This document shows positions 1 to 12,113 of a DNA stretch of 64,000 nt, in pieces; the first letter of the stretch is position 1, and each line of letters begins with the position of its first letter. The translations under genes were made by a program, and so were the position numbers. The notes under the pieces were generated by a model, which was given only the letters and a program-made list of their open reading frames with translations, was not told the origin of the DNA and did not search any database. The stretch spans positions 27,420 to 91,419 of the forward strand of contig VZRS01001507.1 of assembly GCA_013398055.1 (NCBI GenBank), written 5' to 3'. Source of the stretch: Ifrita kowaldi. Lineage: Eukaryota; Chordata; Aves; Passeriformes; Cinclosomatidae.

Positions 1-24
1 CTCCTTCTTACCCTTCTTGAAAAA

Positions 25-336
25 TCAGATGACATTTGTCAGCTTCATGTCAGCTGGGACCTCTATGGATTCCCAAGACTGCTCAAAAATAGCCGAAAGC
101 CTTTGTGGTGACACCAGCCAACTCTTTGAGGATTCTTGAAAGAATCCCATCAGGTCCCATGGATTTTTAGGGATCTTCAGTTGGAGCAGCAGAACCCACA
201 CAAGTTCAAGGTCCACTGGCAGTTGATCATTCTCATAGTCATGGTCCCTCAGCTCAGGGAACTGGAACCCTCTTGGTCCATCATCTGTGTTGAGGACAGA
301 GTCAAAAAAAGCACTAAATACCTCTGCCTTGTCCAT
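25..336 (-). pseudogene. CR1 ORF2 linker and start of reverse transcriptase
   Basis: About 103 open codons matching the stretch between endonuclease and RT domains of CR1 ORF2: DKAEVFSAFFDSV, PELRDHDYEN, the KNPWDLMG block (canonical form is close to KSMGPDGIHP) and QSWESIEVPADMKLTNV. It runs toward the left window edge, where the RT continues. Confidence 0.8.
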
Positions 337-985
337 GTCCCTGTTTGTGAGGTGACCATCCTCATCCTGTGATGGTATTCTGATGTTATTTCTACACTGA
401 CTTTTGATGTCAATTTATTTGAAAAAACTCTTTATTTTCCCCCACAGATCTGGTGAGCTTCAACTCCAATTGAGCATTGGCCAGAGGAATTTTCTCCCCA
501 AAGTGACCAGCAGCATCTCTGCATCTGTATTTTTCCCATGCCACCCACCCTTGCTTCCACTGAGCATACATCATTCCTTTTTAACCTTAGTTCCAAGAGA
601 AGATTCCTGTTCAGCCTACCCAGCCTTCTGCCTTGCCTGTTTGACTTCTGACATTTGGGAATTTCTGCTCCTGTACCCTTAGCAAGTGATGTTTGAAAAG
701 TCTCCAGAACAGATGGACCCCCACACCTGCAAAATTATTTTCCCAGGAGACATTAATTACTATTTCCCTGAGGAGCCTGAAGTCTGCTCTCCTCATGTTC
801 AGAGCTGAGGTTTCTCTGGCACTTTTCCTTCCTTAACAATTTTAAACTCAATTGCTTTGTGATTCCTGTGTCCAAGTTGGATACCAGTCTCCACTCTGCT
901 CATGAGATCCACTCTGTTGACAAACAGCAAATCAGGGATGGCATCTTCCTGAGTTGACTCTCTTACAAGTTGTTCCATAAAGTTG

Positions 986-1285
986 TCATCCAGGTTTTAA
1001 GAATCTTCTGGCCTGGGTTGTACCAACTGTGTGATGGTCCCTGCTGATTTTGGGCAAGTTGAAGTCCACCATAAAGAAAAGCGAAGTTGACTTGGAAGCA
1101 TCCTTTAGTTCCTCAAAGAATAATCCATCAACATCATCGTCCTGGCCAGGAGGTCTATGGCAGACTCTCACAGTGACATGTACACCATTTGTTTTCCCCT
1201 TGATTCTTACCCAGAGGGTCTCAACTGTGCCATTACCAACTGAGAGCTCCTTATATTCTATCCCTTTTGTTGCATACAGTGCCAC
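986..1285 (-). pseudogene. CR1 ORF2 endonuclease remnant
   Basis: Roughly 99 open codons matching the middle of the CR1 ORF2 endonuclease domain, which nicks the target DNA before reverse transcription. Visible blocks are ALYATKGIEYKELSVGNGTV, ETLWVRIKGK, RPPGQDDDVDGLFFEELKDA and a DFNLP block in which the glycine of the canonical GDFN is replaced by V. Loss of frame on both sides shows it is not functional. Confidence 0.8.
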
Positions 1286-1566
1286 CTCTGCCTCTTCTGC
1301 CCTGCCTATCCCTCCTGCAGAGCCTGGAACTGTCCATCAGGGCACTCCAGTCACAGGACTCATCCCACAAGGTTTCACTTATGCCAGTGGTGTCAAAACT
1401 TGAGGACTGGGCCAAAGCTCACAGCTCATCTTGCTTGTTCCTCATGCTGCATGCATTAGTTTGGAAACACTTCAGTTGTGGTTCATTATAGCCAACATTT
1501 TATGAAGAAGACTGAGAGATCCCATTAGTGCTTGTTTCAAGTTTCAGCACAGCATCCCATTGTTCA

Positions 1567-1848
1567 TCACTGGCAAGCCTGGTATTTTTCCTTTCCCTTT
1601 CCTAACTTCTTTACAGCTCTGTTAACATGCCCCGCTAACTCCTGTGCTAGAAATTGTTTTATCCTCTGCAAAAGGTGCATCCCATCAGGTGTCAGTGTCA
1701 GTAGAGAGGGTGTAGATGAGAACATCCCACAGTCAAAGAACCTGAAATTCTTCTCATTACACCAGCCTTGAAGCCACACATTTATCTGATGGATTTGCCT
1801 ATTCCTATCAGTATTATTCCTTGTTACTAGAAGGATGAAGGAAATCAC
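1567..1848 (-). pseudogene. CR1 ORF1 esterase remnant
   Basis: An open stretch of about 93 codons inside the CR1 copy. It carries the RNRQIHQINVWLQGWC and DGMHLLQRIKQFLAQELAG blocks seen in the ORF1 esterase (SGNH hydrolase fold) of CR1 elements. In active elements this ORF1 protein is thought to help RNA binding or membrane association during retrotransposition. The upstream catalytic serine block is not recognisable in frame, and neighbouring ORF1 sequence at 1876-2109 is in a different frame, so it is a decayed fragment. Confidence 0.75.
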
Positions 1849-2136
1849 TACCTTTGCTCCTGATTCTTCAACAAATCATCTTAAGGCCCTGAAGTCTCTT
1901 TTGATTGCCCTTAGGCTTCTCTTTTTTATTTTGTTGCTGCTAGTTTGAACAATGAATAATGGATAGTAATCAGATGGCCTTACTGGACTGGAGACTTCTC
2001 CTGTAATGTCTCTTATCCATGACTTCCATGGGCTTCTGGATCTGGATGGGGCTTGAGGCTGCTTCTTGAGTGTCCCTGAGCTCAGGAACCCCCTGTACCC
2101 CTCAATCAAACCATCGCCCTTAGACTTACCTCAGTT

Positions 2137-2154
2137 GCTGCTGCTGCTGCTGTC
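2137..2154. repeat. (CTG)n short microsatellite
   Basis: About five to six CTG units in a run (tgctgctgctgctgctgt) at the 5' boundary of the CR1 copy. Confidence 0.8.
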
Positions 2155-2168
2155 TTGCTGACTTCACA

Positions 2169-2250
2169 CATTATATATATATATACATTTTATATATATA
2201 TACGTATATATATATACACACACACACAAATATATATATATGATATATAA
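2169..2250. repeat. (TA)n / (CA)n compound microsatellite
   Basis: Long runs of alternating TA with a short CA block (acacacacacac) in the middle and two further TA blocks. It sits immediately upstream of the CR1 copy. Confidence 0.95.
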
Positions 2251-3249
2251 CTTGATTTAGTCTTGTAGTTATGTTTTCAGAGGTGCTAAGATCATGAGCA
2301 GCTTATTTAGGTGCAATTACTAATTATAGTCTCCTACTTCTTTCAGGTTAGGGTAAATCATAGTTTCCTATTCAGTCCTCACACTGGATGTAAATGATTT
2401 GTTTAAGAATAAACAAAATAAGAAAAAAAATTGTATCAGAGAGAAAGAGTGCTTTATATATATTTTTAATGCCTTCAGCTCTGATCTGTAACACAGTTCA
2501 CAGATTAGCAAGGTTCTTAAAAATTTAAGAGTATAAAATGCTGAAAAACAAATCTTACCCATTTCTAGTTTGTGTTTACTGAAGAGCTACATGCTTTTCC
2601 TGGGTATAAAACTGCAGTTAATTTCACTTTTATTCTTGTTACTGAATTGCAACAAAGGAAAATTATAATAGATGTAAATAGTTTGTAAAGTAAAGTAGGT
2701 GAATTAGGGTTGAATGGACTGACCTTCATTGAGATCGCTCATAGAGCACTAAAATAGGTATCTTTACATCTTAGATTAAGGTAGGTTAATTCACATTTGA
2801 AGTTATAATTTTTTTAAATGGAGACACAGCAAATAATATTTTATAACACACAGTTCAAATCTAAGTGCAATGGCTGCATTTTCTCATAATTTAACTCTCC
2901 TGAAATAGACTATTTTCCTTTGTGAGTTTTAAACAGAAGCTCAGTACGGATTGTGGTAATATAGTTCATTACTGTGCAGTCCAACATCTCATACTATATT
3001 GTTTTGACACTGACAGTGTTGCTCTTATAAATTGCTTCTGAGGCTTACACAACATTAGATATTCCAAACTCTTCAACAGAGAAATGTGACTCAAAAAAAA
3101 TAATAACGAGTAATGAAGGGGAAATGTGATGCAATATGTATACCAGCTGTTTATTAAAGTTGAATTTTGAAGCCTACACAATTAATTTTAAAATGACACC
3201 TAAATGAAATAGTTCATGCCTTTTCTATCTTTATTCTGACAGGACTAGG
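2251..3249. other. AT-rich intergenic DNA, nothing recognised
   Basis: Only short ORFs with low-complexity composition. No repeat family, RNA gene or exon signal was recognised here. Confidence 0.6.
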
Positions 3250-3937
3250 CAGGACAATACCTGACATAAGTACAGACTGGGAGAAATCACTGAGAGCAGC
3301 CCTGCAGAGAAGGAATTAGGCTTTGAAGAGCTGGACATGAGCCGGCCTTTGGCCCTCCCAGCCCAGAAAGCCAAGCGTGTCCTGGGCTGCATCCAAAGGC
3401 CCATGGGCAGCAGGGGAGGGAGGGGACTCTGCCCCTCTGCCCCGCTCTGGGATCCAAGGACAGGAAGATGTGCGACTTGGATTGGGTCTGGAGGAGGGCT
3501 ACTAACATGATCAGAGGTCTGGAACACCTCTCCAGTGAGAAAAGGCTGAGAGATTTGGGGGTTTTAAGCTGGAAAAGGGATGGTCTGGGGCGACACCACT
3601 GTGGCCATCAAGTACTGAAAGAGGGCTTATAAAAGATGGAAGAGTGGCTTTTTACGTGGTCAGATAGTGATAGGAGAAGGGGAAGAGTTTTAAGCTAGAA
3701 AAAGAGAGATTTGGATTAGATATGAGCAAGAAGTTATTTACAGTGAGGGTGATCAGGCACCCAAATATGTTGCCCAGGGAAGTGGTGAATGCCTTATCTC
3801 TGAAAGTGTTCAGGGCCAGATTGCATGGGAACCTGACTAGCTTGGTCGAGTGGGTACCATCCCTGCTCATGGCGAGGGAGTTGGAACTAGATGATCTTTA
3901 AAGTTCCTTTCAACCCAGGCCATTCTATGATCCTATA
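3250..3937 (+). mobile_element. CR1 LINE 3' end
   Basis: Plus-strand CR1 3' fragment. It starts in the ORF2 C-terminal region (gctggacatgagccgg, gcccagaaagccaa), runs through the block 'atgatcagaggtctggaaca' and the typical final stretch 'gatgatctttaaagttcc', and ends at the CR1 tail 'ccattctatgatcctata', two copies of the 8-mer ending. The reading frame is broken by indels. It is 5'-truncated, as expected from incomplete target-primed reverse transcription. Confidence 0.93.
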
Positions 3938-6900
3938 ATATTTGTTTTTGGAGATGCCAAGATACTGACTTTGTAAGATTCATATAGAGTACTCTAACAA
4001 TGATAATTTGATGTTTAAATCATGTCACATTCACGTATGAAGAAAATGTGATAGATAACAATCTAACAATATGTCTTTAAACAGAAAAAGTGAATTTGTC
4101 ATCTGGTGTATATGCATACATCATGACTTTTAGTGAAGTTCTCTCTCACACTTCTCGTGGTAACACAGCTGGTTTAGGACTCATCCTTGAGCATTGTTTT
4201 ACCATAAACTGGCTTAAACTTTTTGCTCTCTTACTTTGATCTCTATGGGATATTTATTTTGGTCTGGTAAGCTCCTCAATTCCTAGCAAAACAATTAGAG
4301 TTAAAAAGAAGGGATTATGAAGGTATAAATCTTAGTAGGAATCAGATTCTAAATATGATTGGGAAAGACATTTCTGGTGTAAGATTTACTTATTAAATTT
4401 GAATAATTTAAAAACTGATCTTCTTAAATAACTTAATAAGCTCTTAAATAAAATTCTTATTCAAATAGTTAGATATTGTGTATTCTTTGAGAGTTTATTA
4501 AAAATGAATCTGAGCTCATTTATAAAGATTTGGTGACCCAAAACTAAATGGGGTCTCAGAAAATGTGGAGCTCCCTCTGGAAATGTTAGCTCCGGACTGT
4601 GATTTGCAAATTATGATTTGGGAGAACTTTCTACAGAGCCTGAATTTTTAAAATCTCTCTACAAAGCTACCTCTATGAAAGTCCGTCAGTTGTCTAAAGC
4701 TGTTTCTTGTGTCCTTCCTTGGTAGAATGTTACACAAAAAAAAAAAATCCCGATTTTTTCAACATTATATGCTTTGCATTTAGAAAGTATCCAACAATCC
4801 TCATTTCTCACTAGACCTCATTAAGTTCGCCTTAAAATTAAGTTCATTTTTGGAAGAAAAAAAAAGGAAAAATACTTGAAAAATTTGTTTTCACCTGTCA
4901 ATGTTATTACAGAAATGAACACATGATATTCATCAAATCAGAATTCATTTGCTGTTAGAGTAATATTGCAGTTGAGTGTGCGACTGCAGATTGCATTCAG
5001 CCATTGTGGTTCAGTCAGTGTCTATGTACCACACATCCTCCAGAAGAGACACAAAAGTATCTGTGCTCTCTTTCTTTGTAGTGTTATCTCTAGCATTTTG
5101 AATGGTTCTTTGCAGTGTTTGAGTACCTGAAATTTTCAGAAATAGAGTAAAAAGTTACACCAACACTTCCGCTATGCAGCCTCTCTCTGTCACTAGCTTT
5201 ATTTCCATAAGCAATGCATTAATTATCATGATTAGCAAACTTGTTCAGGATTCACTTTGTGATTTTATTTGGAGAAGTCAGCTTGTTGAAAATAGACATT
5301 GCACAGGAATTTGTCACCTGAGTAATTTTTTTAATTAAAGGAAATTGAAGGCTTTTAAGTATTATCAGAATGAAATGGCTCAGTTAAAAATAAATAAATA
5401 AATAAATAGATAAAATCCATATCAGTCATTTATTTTCATCTTTGCCCCAAATAAAGTGTATTAAAAATAAAACATTTAAAATACATAGCTAATTTTCATT
5501 TCTAGAATTGCTATTTTCAGCATGAAACTGAGTGCCAATGCCAAAATGAAAAATAGGAGGGAAAAACCCCTCTGGTTTTTTTTGCATGTTGGGGACTTTA
5601 ACAATTGATTCTTTTAGATCTTCACACATTCAGACAGAACCAAAATAAAAATAAAACTTAAATATGGGTCATCTAACCACCTGCTTAATAGTTGCCTACA
5701 TTTTTCACCTACAAATGTTGATTCTGTTTTCCAAAGTATATAAAAACATTTCCATGTTGGTTGTTATTATAAGCGATGAGGCAAAATTATATACAAAGAA
5801 TGTATTCTATATTAACCTATATCAGGGCTAAACTTACAAACAGAGTGAATCTTAATATTTCATAAGCTGGGTATTGTTTTTGTCACATTATAGTACCAGC
5901 ATGAAAAGGTATTACTAAACCTCTCAATGTCTCTCCACTGTTATGTTTCAGCTCACATGTTTTGTTACTTTATTTTTGTGGCTTCTTGCCTTGCTTCTCA
6001 GTCTCAGTCCTTTTCATAAATAGGCCTATGCACTCTGGTGGTGTGACCTTCTGAAGTTTAGGGAATAGCTCAGGGGCTGTGCCCAGTGAACTAAAAGAGC
6101 GATGCAACTGCAGCCAAGGTTCTGACTTTGAAAATGGAAGCCCAGTTAATGACTAGATTTACAGTAACATGACATTGAGGTTGCTGAATTTTCAGCATCC
6201 TGTATATTATGCAAACAGCCTTCTGTCAGCTCAGGAAACGAGAGGTCTCAGCAAGCAAGAATATGTTGATGCAACCAAAGCTAGAATTAACAATTCAAGG
6301 TCTTCCAGAGACAATATTAACGTCAGCAGCACAACATTGAGAAATAGCAAATGAAACTTTGAAAATATTGCAGAAGTGGGTCTCAGAGGACAGCTCAAGT
6401 CAAATACAAAAAAGAAGATTTCTAGCTGACAGGAAAGTGATGAATGTGTTGCCATCAATCACGAGAGATAACAAGAATAGAGCTGGTCATTTGCTTCCTA
6501 CAGTAGAAACTCTTGTTTCCTTTCTAGAAAGCTGAGATTTGAAGAAAAAAACACAAACTCTACATGAAAGAACATTAAAAGTGCTGCTTATTACACAGAA
6601 TTTATTACCCTTCCTAAGCACAGTGGAAATGTTCCAAAAAATATCTGAAAGACGTGTGCATCGTGACAAGGGCACTGATTATTTCACAAGGGAGGAGGAC
6701 AGTTATTAATTTAATGACTTTAAACAAAAAATGTCACACAGATCTGTCCTTCATGCTCCTTGGACCAAACAGATTTTTTACTTCAAGGGGAAGTACTAAA
6801 GACACATAGAACAGAAGAGACCAGAATATTCAAAGCACTCAGAATTTCTGTCAAGGCTTTTGCCACTTTTTTTCCCCGCAGGAATTACCAATGTTAAAGT

Positions 6901-7444
6901 AGTTAATGAACATAAGTAAGGAAAGTGTACTTGATGTTTCTGTTACAACATTATCAACTTCTGCAACAAGCCACTGGTAATGTTGAGAAATTCATAATGT
7001 ACAACACTACTGCCTCTCAGAGTAATCTGAAGGTTAGTGATAATGTAATAAAGGTAATGCAACAACACCAGATTCTGCAGAATCCATGGTATGCTAACAG
7101 TGTTAATTATTTATTATATAATTGTATAATGTTCAATACAATTACACACTATACATCTCACATAAGAGTGAACAAGGACCACTTGGGACGAGGGAGATGT
7201 ATACCTTTGTACTCTCCACAAGAAAGCTTACCCAGTACAGCAAGGCCATCAACATGAGGGCAAAGCACAGAGCCATTTTTTGTGTTATAATGTTCCTGAG
7301 CTCAGCAAAATCAAGAGACAAGCAGTGTAGCCAACAAACTGTGATGCACAAAAAATCTTGCTGCCCAATAACAGCTATAACTACAGCACAATTAATGCAC
7401 AACTGCTGTTGCCTTGTGCTCCATGTTCGTGTTCCAAAAAACAC
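3938..7444. other. AT-rich intergenic DNA with small simple repeats
   Basis: No gene or large repeat recognised. Contains an A-run near 4736-4747, an A-run near 4857-4865 and a (TAAA)n tract near 5387-5410. Short ORFs such as 6169-6354 and 6925-7257 show no recognisable domain. Confidence 0.6.
5387..5410. repeat. (TAAA)n microsatellite
   Basis: Five to six consecutive aaat/taaa units followed by a diverged unit (ataga). Confidence 0.85.
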
Positions 7445-7560
7445 CGTGGTGGGTTGACCCTGGTGGACAGTAGGTGCCCACCAAGCCACTGTATCACTCT
7501 CCTCAGACAGGAGAGGGAAAAAATAAGATGAATAAGCTCAAAATAAAAGCAATGTGACAA
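7445..7560 (-). mobile_element. ERVL-type LTR fragment (3' end only)
   Basis: The block 'gtggtgggttgaccctgg', then 'taggtgcccaccaagccact' and 'ggagagggaaaaaataa', matches the 3' (U5) end of the LTR family found more fully at 12114, 40822 and 59265. It is in reverse orientation here. Similarity fades after about 7550, so only the U5 end survives. No target duplication was seen. Confidence 0.8.
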
Positions 7561-10178
7561 ATTTAACATCCCTAGTAAGAGTAACATTTCTTTAAAAATC
7601 CCACAATTTGAAATTTCAGCATCCTGTTATGAAGTGTCTTTGAACTGGTACTATTTTCGATGGCTGCAATGTACTATTAGTGAAGTAGACTGATAAAATA
7701 AAGGCGGAAAAAAACTTCTAAAAAGCAGTTTTCATGAGCTGAGATAACTACTTAATGAATACCATTCAGTCAGCAAATGGAAGTGCCCATATGACCTTAT
7801 GGACATTTCTTTTATGCAAGTGGTTCCATTCCTCCATCAGCCTTTCACAAAATGATTGTTTTCTGGGCAGCTATGCAAAGACTCTCAGATGACACCTCGT
7901 GTCATCCAAAGGAAGCACTAATTCCAGAGGATCAATTTATCCATGCTTGAGGCTGCCAGGACTTGTCCCCACATCCATCTGAATTCAATGTGGCCTGACA
8001 ACAAAATAGTTAAATCAATTTTATAACATGATTAATCTACTGTATTTAGGAAAATCAGTGTGTATTTACAGTAAAAATGTAAAATAAGTCTAATTCAATT
8101 AATCACAAAAAAGAAAAAATATATGCTATTTAAAAATTTATTTGTTCTAATACATGCTTCACTCCATAGGTTCTATAATGTAAATAAACCCTGGAATAAA
8201 TAAAAATATTTTTGGATTGAGTTCAGCTTTGTGCATTTTGTCATTTTTTAAACACTTTTTATAAAGTGAGCAACTATTTTTTTTAATTGCATTTTTCCCT
8301 CTTGTTCTTCTGTGAACTATGTTTATAGGTAATTTAGATGAGTAGCTAGTATTTTTTTAAAAACACATCTCTTATAGCAGTACTACACTGAACAAAGTGT
8401 TCTTTGCCTCTGCACGTAATATCATACTTCATTGACTGACTTACAGTATTTTACTGAGCCGATGCAGTTGACTAATAATCCTTAAGTCAGAAATAACTAC
8501 ATTACTTTTATTTTAGGCATTTCCTATGATAATTGTGGTTTTTAAAAATTATTTGATTCTTGAGACTACATCTTTTTCCTTTTGTTCAACATATCTTGTA
8601 GCTAAGCAGACACAAAATGACTAGTGAGGGCTGAATATCTTAAGTATCCTTTAATCATAGAATGAGACCCATCTGCACTGTCAATAGAACAGTGCACGAT
8701 CCATGTTAAGAAGGATGTTTAACTACACAAAGGTTTATAGATTAGACGTGGAATACAAAACTTTATTTAATAGGAATTTGTCAAAGCTGACAAAACGGAA
8801 TTGAGCTTTGTGGGACAGCCACTACGCGTATCTTAAATGCAAATCTATATTCCACCCTCAAGGACAAATTTATCCTCTTGTCCTATTGACTGTGATCAGT
8901 AGTAGCATCTTACAAAATAATTACATACCCACGTAAACAGGAGTTTTTTTCTCAGAGTCAATCTGAAAGGTTTTTACTCATCTCATGTGTTCAGATACAA
9001 TTGTTACATTACTCATAATCTCATTTGAATTACATTGGCCTTTAATCTTATGTGAGACTGCAATTCATGGATTAGAAGGCTACTGCAAGCCATTAATTGC
9101 TGTCCTTAAACATCTTTTGAATTATAGATGAGTGACATTTTGAATTCTGCAGTATGAAATTTAAAACTGGTAGCTATTTAAGTATTAATGATGTATTTGG
9201 TCTTTACCAGTCATGTAATGACTGACTAGAGGAGTTAAAGACTCTTAAATGCTATAGAGCTTAGTGATTTAATGACAGTGTCTGATGACTAGAAACCCAA
9301 GAATGACTCCTTCATGTCATTTCAGCTTAAAGAAAGGTTGCTTTCCCCAAAAACATCTTGGCACTCAATACTGAAACTGAAAAAGCACAGGTAAAAATGA
9401 AGATGGGAAATTTTATCTGATCTTCCTTTTTCTTCCAGTAAGACATTGCTTCTACCCTACAGCATTTCTTTATGCCCATATATTTTTAATTGTCTTAAGA
9501 AATTATTCCTTAACCTTTTTCCTTAAGAAACAATTTCACAGGCAAGTGGTTCTCAGTGTCAGAGAGATTTTCTTGTTATTTAACTTAAATATTTCTTCCC
9601 TAATTCCATCACATTATTCCTTTACATACCCTAGGCAACATACTAATTGACTCCTCTATTTCTTAGGTGTTTATATCCTTCAAATATTCAAGTACAAAAC
9701 ATTAATTAAGCTTCAAAATGTTCTTAAGACCATTCTTCCGCTTTAAGCAATACTGCATAGACATAACAGTATACTGGGAGTTTAAAGGATAAATATCTAA
9801 GAAAGACCAAAAAATTTAGTTTCCCAGAGCATGCTACAAATAAAATGTTAGCTGCTTCAGTGACAGTTATTACGCAGGTCTTGGAGACAGCTCAGTTTGG
9901 AATATGTCCTAGCAAAAAAGAAGATGTTTGCTTAAAACCTGGGATTATACAATACTCATTTTTCAAATGTCTCCATAATGCCTGGGGTATCTAAGAATGA
10001 ATAGCAGTTCATGACTAACAAGGCAAATTCATTCACAGTGTAGTAAAAATAATGAGAAACCAAAACAGCAAGAAAAATATGATAGCAATTTTCAAGGTTA
10101 ATGCAAGACTATGATCTGGTGACTGGTACTAAAAAGTTAAAATTCTAGAAGCTGAAGCAGTTGCTGAAAAAGACCACA
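7561..10178. other. AT-rich intergenic DNA, nothing recognised
   Basis: No coding potential beyond short chance ORFs, and no recognisable repeat family. Confidence 0.6.
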
Positions 10179-11060
10179 CATAGCCACAGAACCGTTGCTT
10201 GGAAGGAACCTCTGGAGACCATCTCACCCAATCCCACTCTTACAGGAAGTTCACAGAGTATATTACACAGAATGGCATTCAGTTGGGTTTTGAATATCTC
10301 CACAGAAGGAAACTGCAACTTCTCTGAGCAGCCCAATCTTACCCTTTGTCACCCTCAAAGTAAAGAATTTTTCCCTCATATTTAGGTTGGGTTTCCTGTG
10401 TTCAAGGTTGTGCCTATCACCCTGTTTCTGCACACCAAAAGGAGTCTGGCCCTATCCTCAGACACCTGCCCTTAAGCTGTTTGTATGCACAGGTCCCCTT
10501 TCAGTCATCTCTTCTCCAGTCTAAACAGGCCCAGCCCTCTCAGCCTTTCCTCATGAGTGAGATGCCCCAGTTGCCTCACCATCTCCATAGCCTTCAGCTA
10601 GACCTGCTCCAATACCTTCTTGTCCGTTTCGTCCTGAGGAGCCCAGGACTGGACACAGCACTCCAGGTGCTTCTCCTGAGCCCTCGCCAGGGCTGAGTAG
10701 AAGGGCAGGATCACCTCCCTTGACCTGCTGGCAATGCTCTTCCTAAGGCGCTCCAAGATACCATTGGCTTTCTTGGGCCCAAGGCACTGCTGGCTCATGG
10801 ACAGCTTCTTGTCCACCAGGACTCCCAGGTCCTTCTCTGCAGAGCTGCTTTTTGACAGGTCAGCCCCCAGCCTGTCCTGGTGCCTGGGGTTATTTTTCCT
10901 CAGGTGCAGGACCCTGCACTTGCCTTTGCTGAATTTCATTAAGTGCCTCTCTGCCCATTTCTCCAGTCTGTCCACGTTGCACAGACAGGCTGCAGGACAC
11001 TCCAGTGTATCAGCCTCTTCACCCGGCTTTATGTCATTGGCAAACTTGATGATGAATAAA
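10179..11060 (-). mobile_element. CR1 LINE 3' half (end of reverse transcriptase)
   Basis: Minus-strand CR1. The 3' end lies near 10179 (lacking a clear 8-mer tail) with the block 'ttggaaggaacctctggaga'. The body passes through 'tcagcctttcctcatgagtg' and 'ggtgcaggaccctgcacttg' to the RT active-site region near 11030-11055. The matching protein segment is at 10598-11060. 5'-truncated inside RT. Confidence 0.95.
10598..11060 (-). pseudogene. CR1 reverse transcriptase C-terminal remnant
   Basis: About 150 in-frame codons of the CR1 ORF2 RT and C-terminal region. It begins with KFANDIKPGEEADT, which aligns to the RT catalytic FADD box; the first aspartate reads N, so the active site is lost. It continues with the LEKWAERHLMKFSKGKCRVLHL block and SAEKDLGVLVDKKLSMSQQC, then KANGILERLRKSIASRSREVILPFYSALAR. 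The codons upstream of K (to 11146) are unrelated flanking sequence. This is a transposon remnant, not a host gene. Confidence 0.9.
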
Positions 11061-12108
11061 GTCAGAAACAATAACAGAAGATATAGGTTGACTTTCAAAA
11101 TAAAACATACATACGATATATGTACATCGCATACAAAGAACAGCAAATCTGTTCATCATGGGGAATTAAACTGAGAAAAAGAATACTGCAGAACTAGATG
11201 ATTAGATAGGTAAAAAAAACTGATGAAGGGAAAAATATATGTGACATTTAAAACATAAGTACACAGACTATAAAGACCTTTTAAAAAGTTACTGGATGCT
11301 AAAAAGCCAAAAATTGTGTATAGGTCTGATTAGGGAATATAGAATTCATGACCCCTAAAACAACCTTAAAAAAATAAAAATAAATCAATTATAAAAAGAG
11401 AAATTTATAAGAAAAAAACGGGGTTTAGCTTTATTTACAATGGTCTTGAGGAAATCAGATGTCTCAGTTTGAGACATCTCATAAAGCAGACGATAGGGGA
11501 ATACGGTATTGTCATAAAACCACCCAAGACATCAGACAACACTTCCTGAGTATGCATCGAAAGATAAACACACAAGTATGAGAACAGTATTCATTGTGAA
11601 GAGCACATAAAAAATAATTAAAGCTTTGGGAGTATACAATCAACATACTGATGGATTATATGTCAGTGTTTGTCCTGGTACATTCGTTATACATGAGTTT
11701 CCCAGTGAACAGGATATATTCCAAGGAAAAGAAGAAAGACTTGATAAAATAGACAAGTGAGGGGGTGTATATATTTGTGGAAGCTAAAATTTAAATATTA
11801 TCTTTCAGGATGACAAAGATGGGTTAGTGCAATTAATTCAGTTTCTGCAAATGTTTCTGATGCAGATATTTCCTGCAAATTGTGCACCTCTGCTAATAGA
11901 CACCATAAAGACATGAAAATAAATAATAAATTAGAAATCATTCAGTGCAGATAACTGTCAAGTAGAGGCAGACATGCTGCAAAATTTGCTGCCTCCCATT
12001 AACTCAGCTAAAACCTGAAAACCTTTACTCTTCAAAAATTGTTTATGCAATTGATAGATTGTTTTGGTTTTCTTTGGTTTCTTTTTCTGGTACAGTCTGT
12101 ACATATAT
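11061..12108. other. AT-rich intergenic DNA, nothing recognised
   Basis: No recognisable gene or repeat. Bounded on the right by the 5-bp target duplication of the LTR insertion. Confidence 0.6.
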
Positions 12109-12113
12109 GCTGA
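12109..12113. repeat. Target-site duplication, left copy (GCTGA)
   Basis: GCTGA lies directly before the LTR end 'tgtcatggtttc' and recurs directly after the other LTR end at 13923-13927. A 5-bp duplication fits the ERVL class. Confidence 0.8.

Larger units (their letters stand above)
1..2112 (-). mobile_element. CR1 LINE, 5' portion (RT start, endonuclease, ORF1 esterase)
   Basis: Read on the minus strand from 2112 to 1, the order is ORF1 C-terminal part, ORF2 endonuclease, then the segment leading into reverse transcriptase. At 1567-1848 the translation has the WLQGWC and DGMHLL motifs of the CR1 ORF1 SGNH-type esterase; DxxH is the usual catalytic block. At 986-1285 it has SLWVRIK-like and RPPGQDDD motifs and a degenerate GDFN block (VDFNLPKIS), typical of the apurinic-like endonuclease. 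At 25-336 it resembles the linker before RT (DKAEVFSAFF, PWDLMGF, SIFEQSW-like blocks). The frames are broken by shifts and stops, so this copy is dead. It continues out of the left edge, so the 3' end is not seen. Most avian CR1 copies are 5'-truncated, so keeping ORF1 is less common. Confidence 0.9.

Noticed and set aside
7142..7489. 115-codon minus-strand frame crossing into the LTR scrap
   Set aside because: Starts inside a decayed LTR end and has no recognisable domain.
10598..11146. 182-codon frame as a host gene
   Set aside because: Its sequence is CR1 reverse transcriptase with flanking AT-rich DNA at its start.
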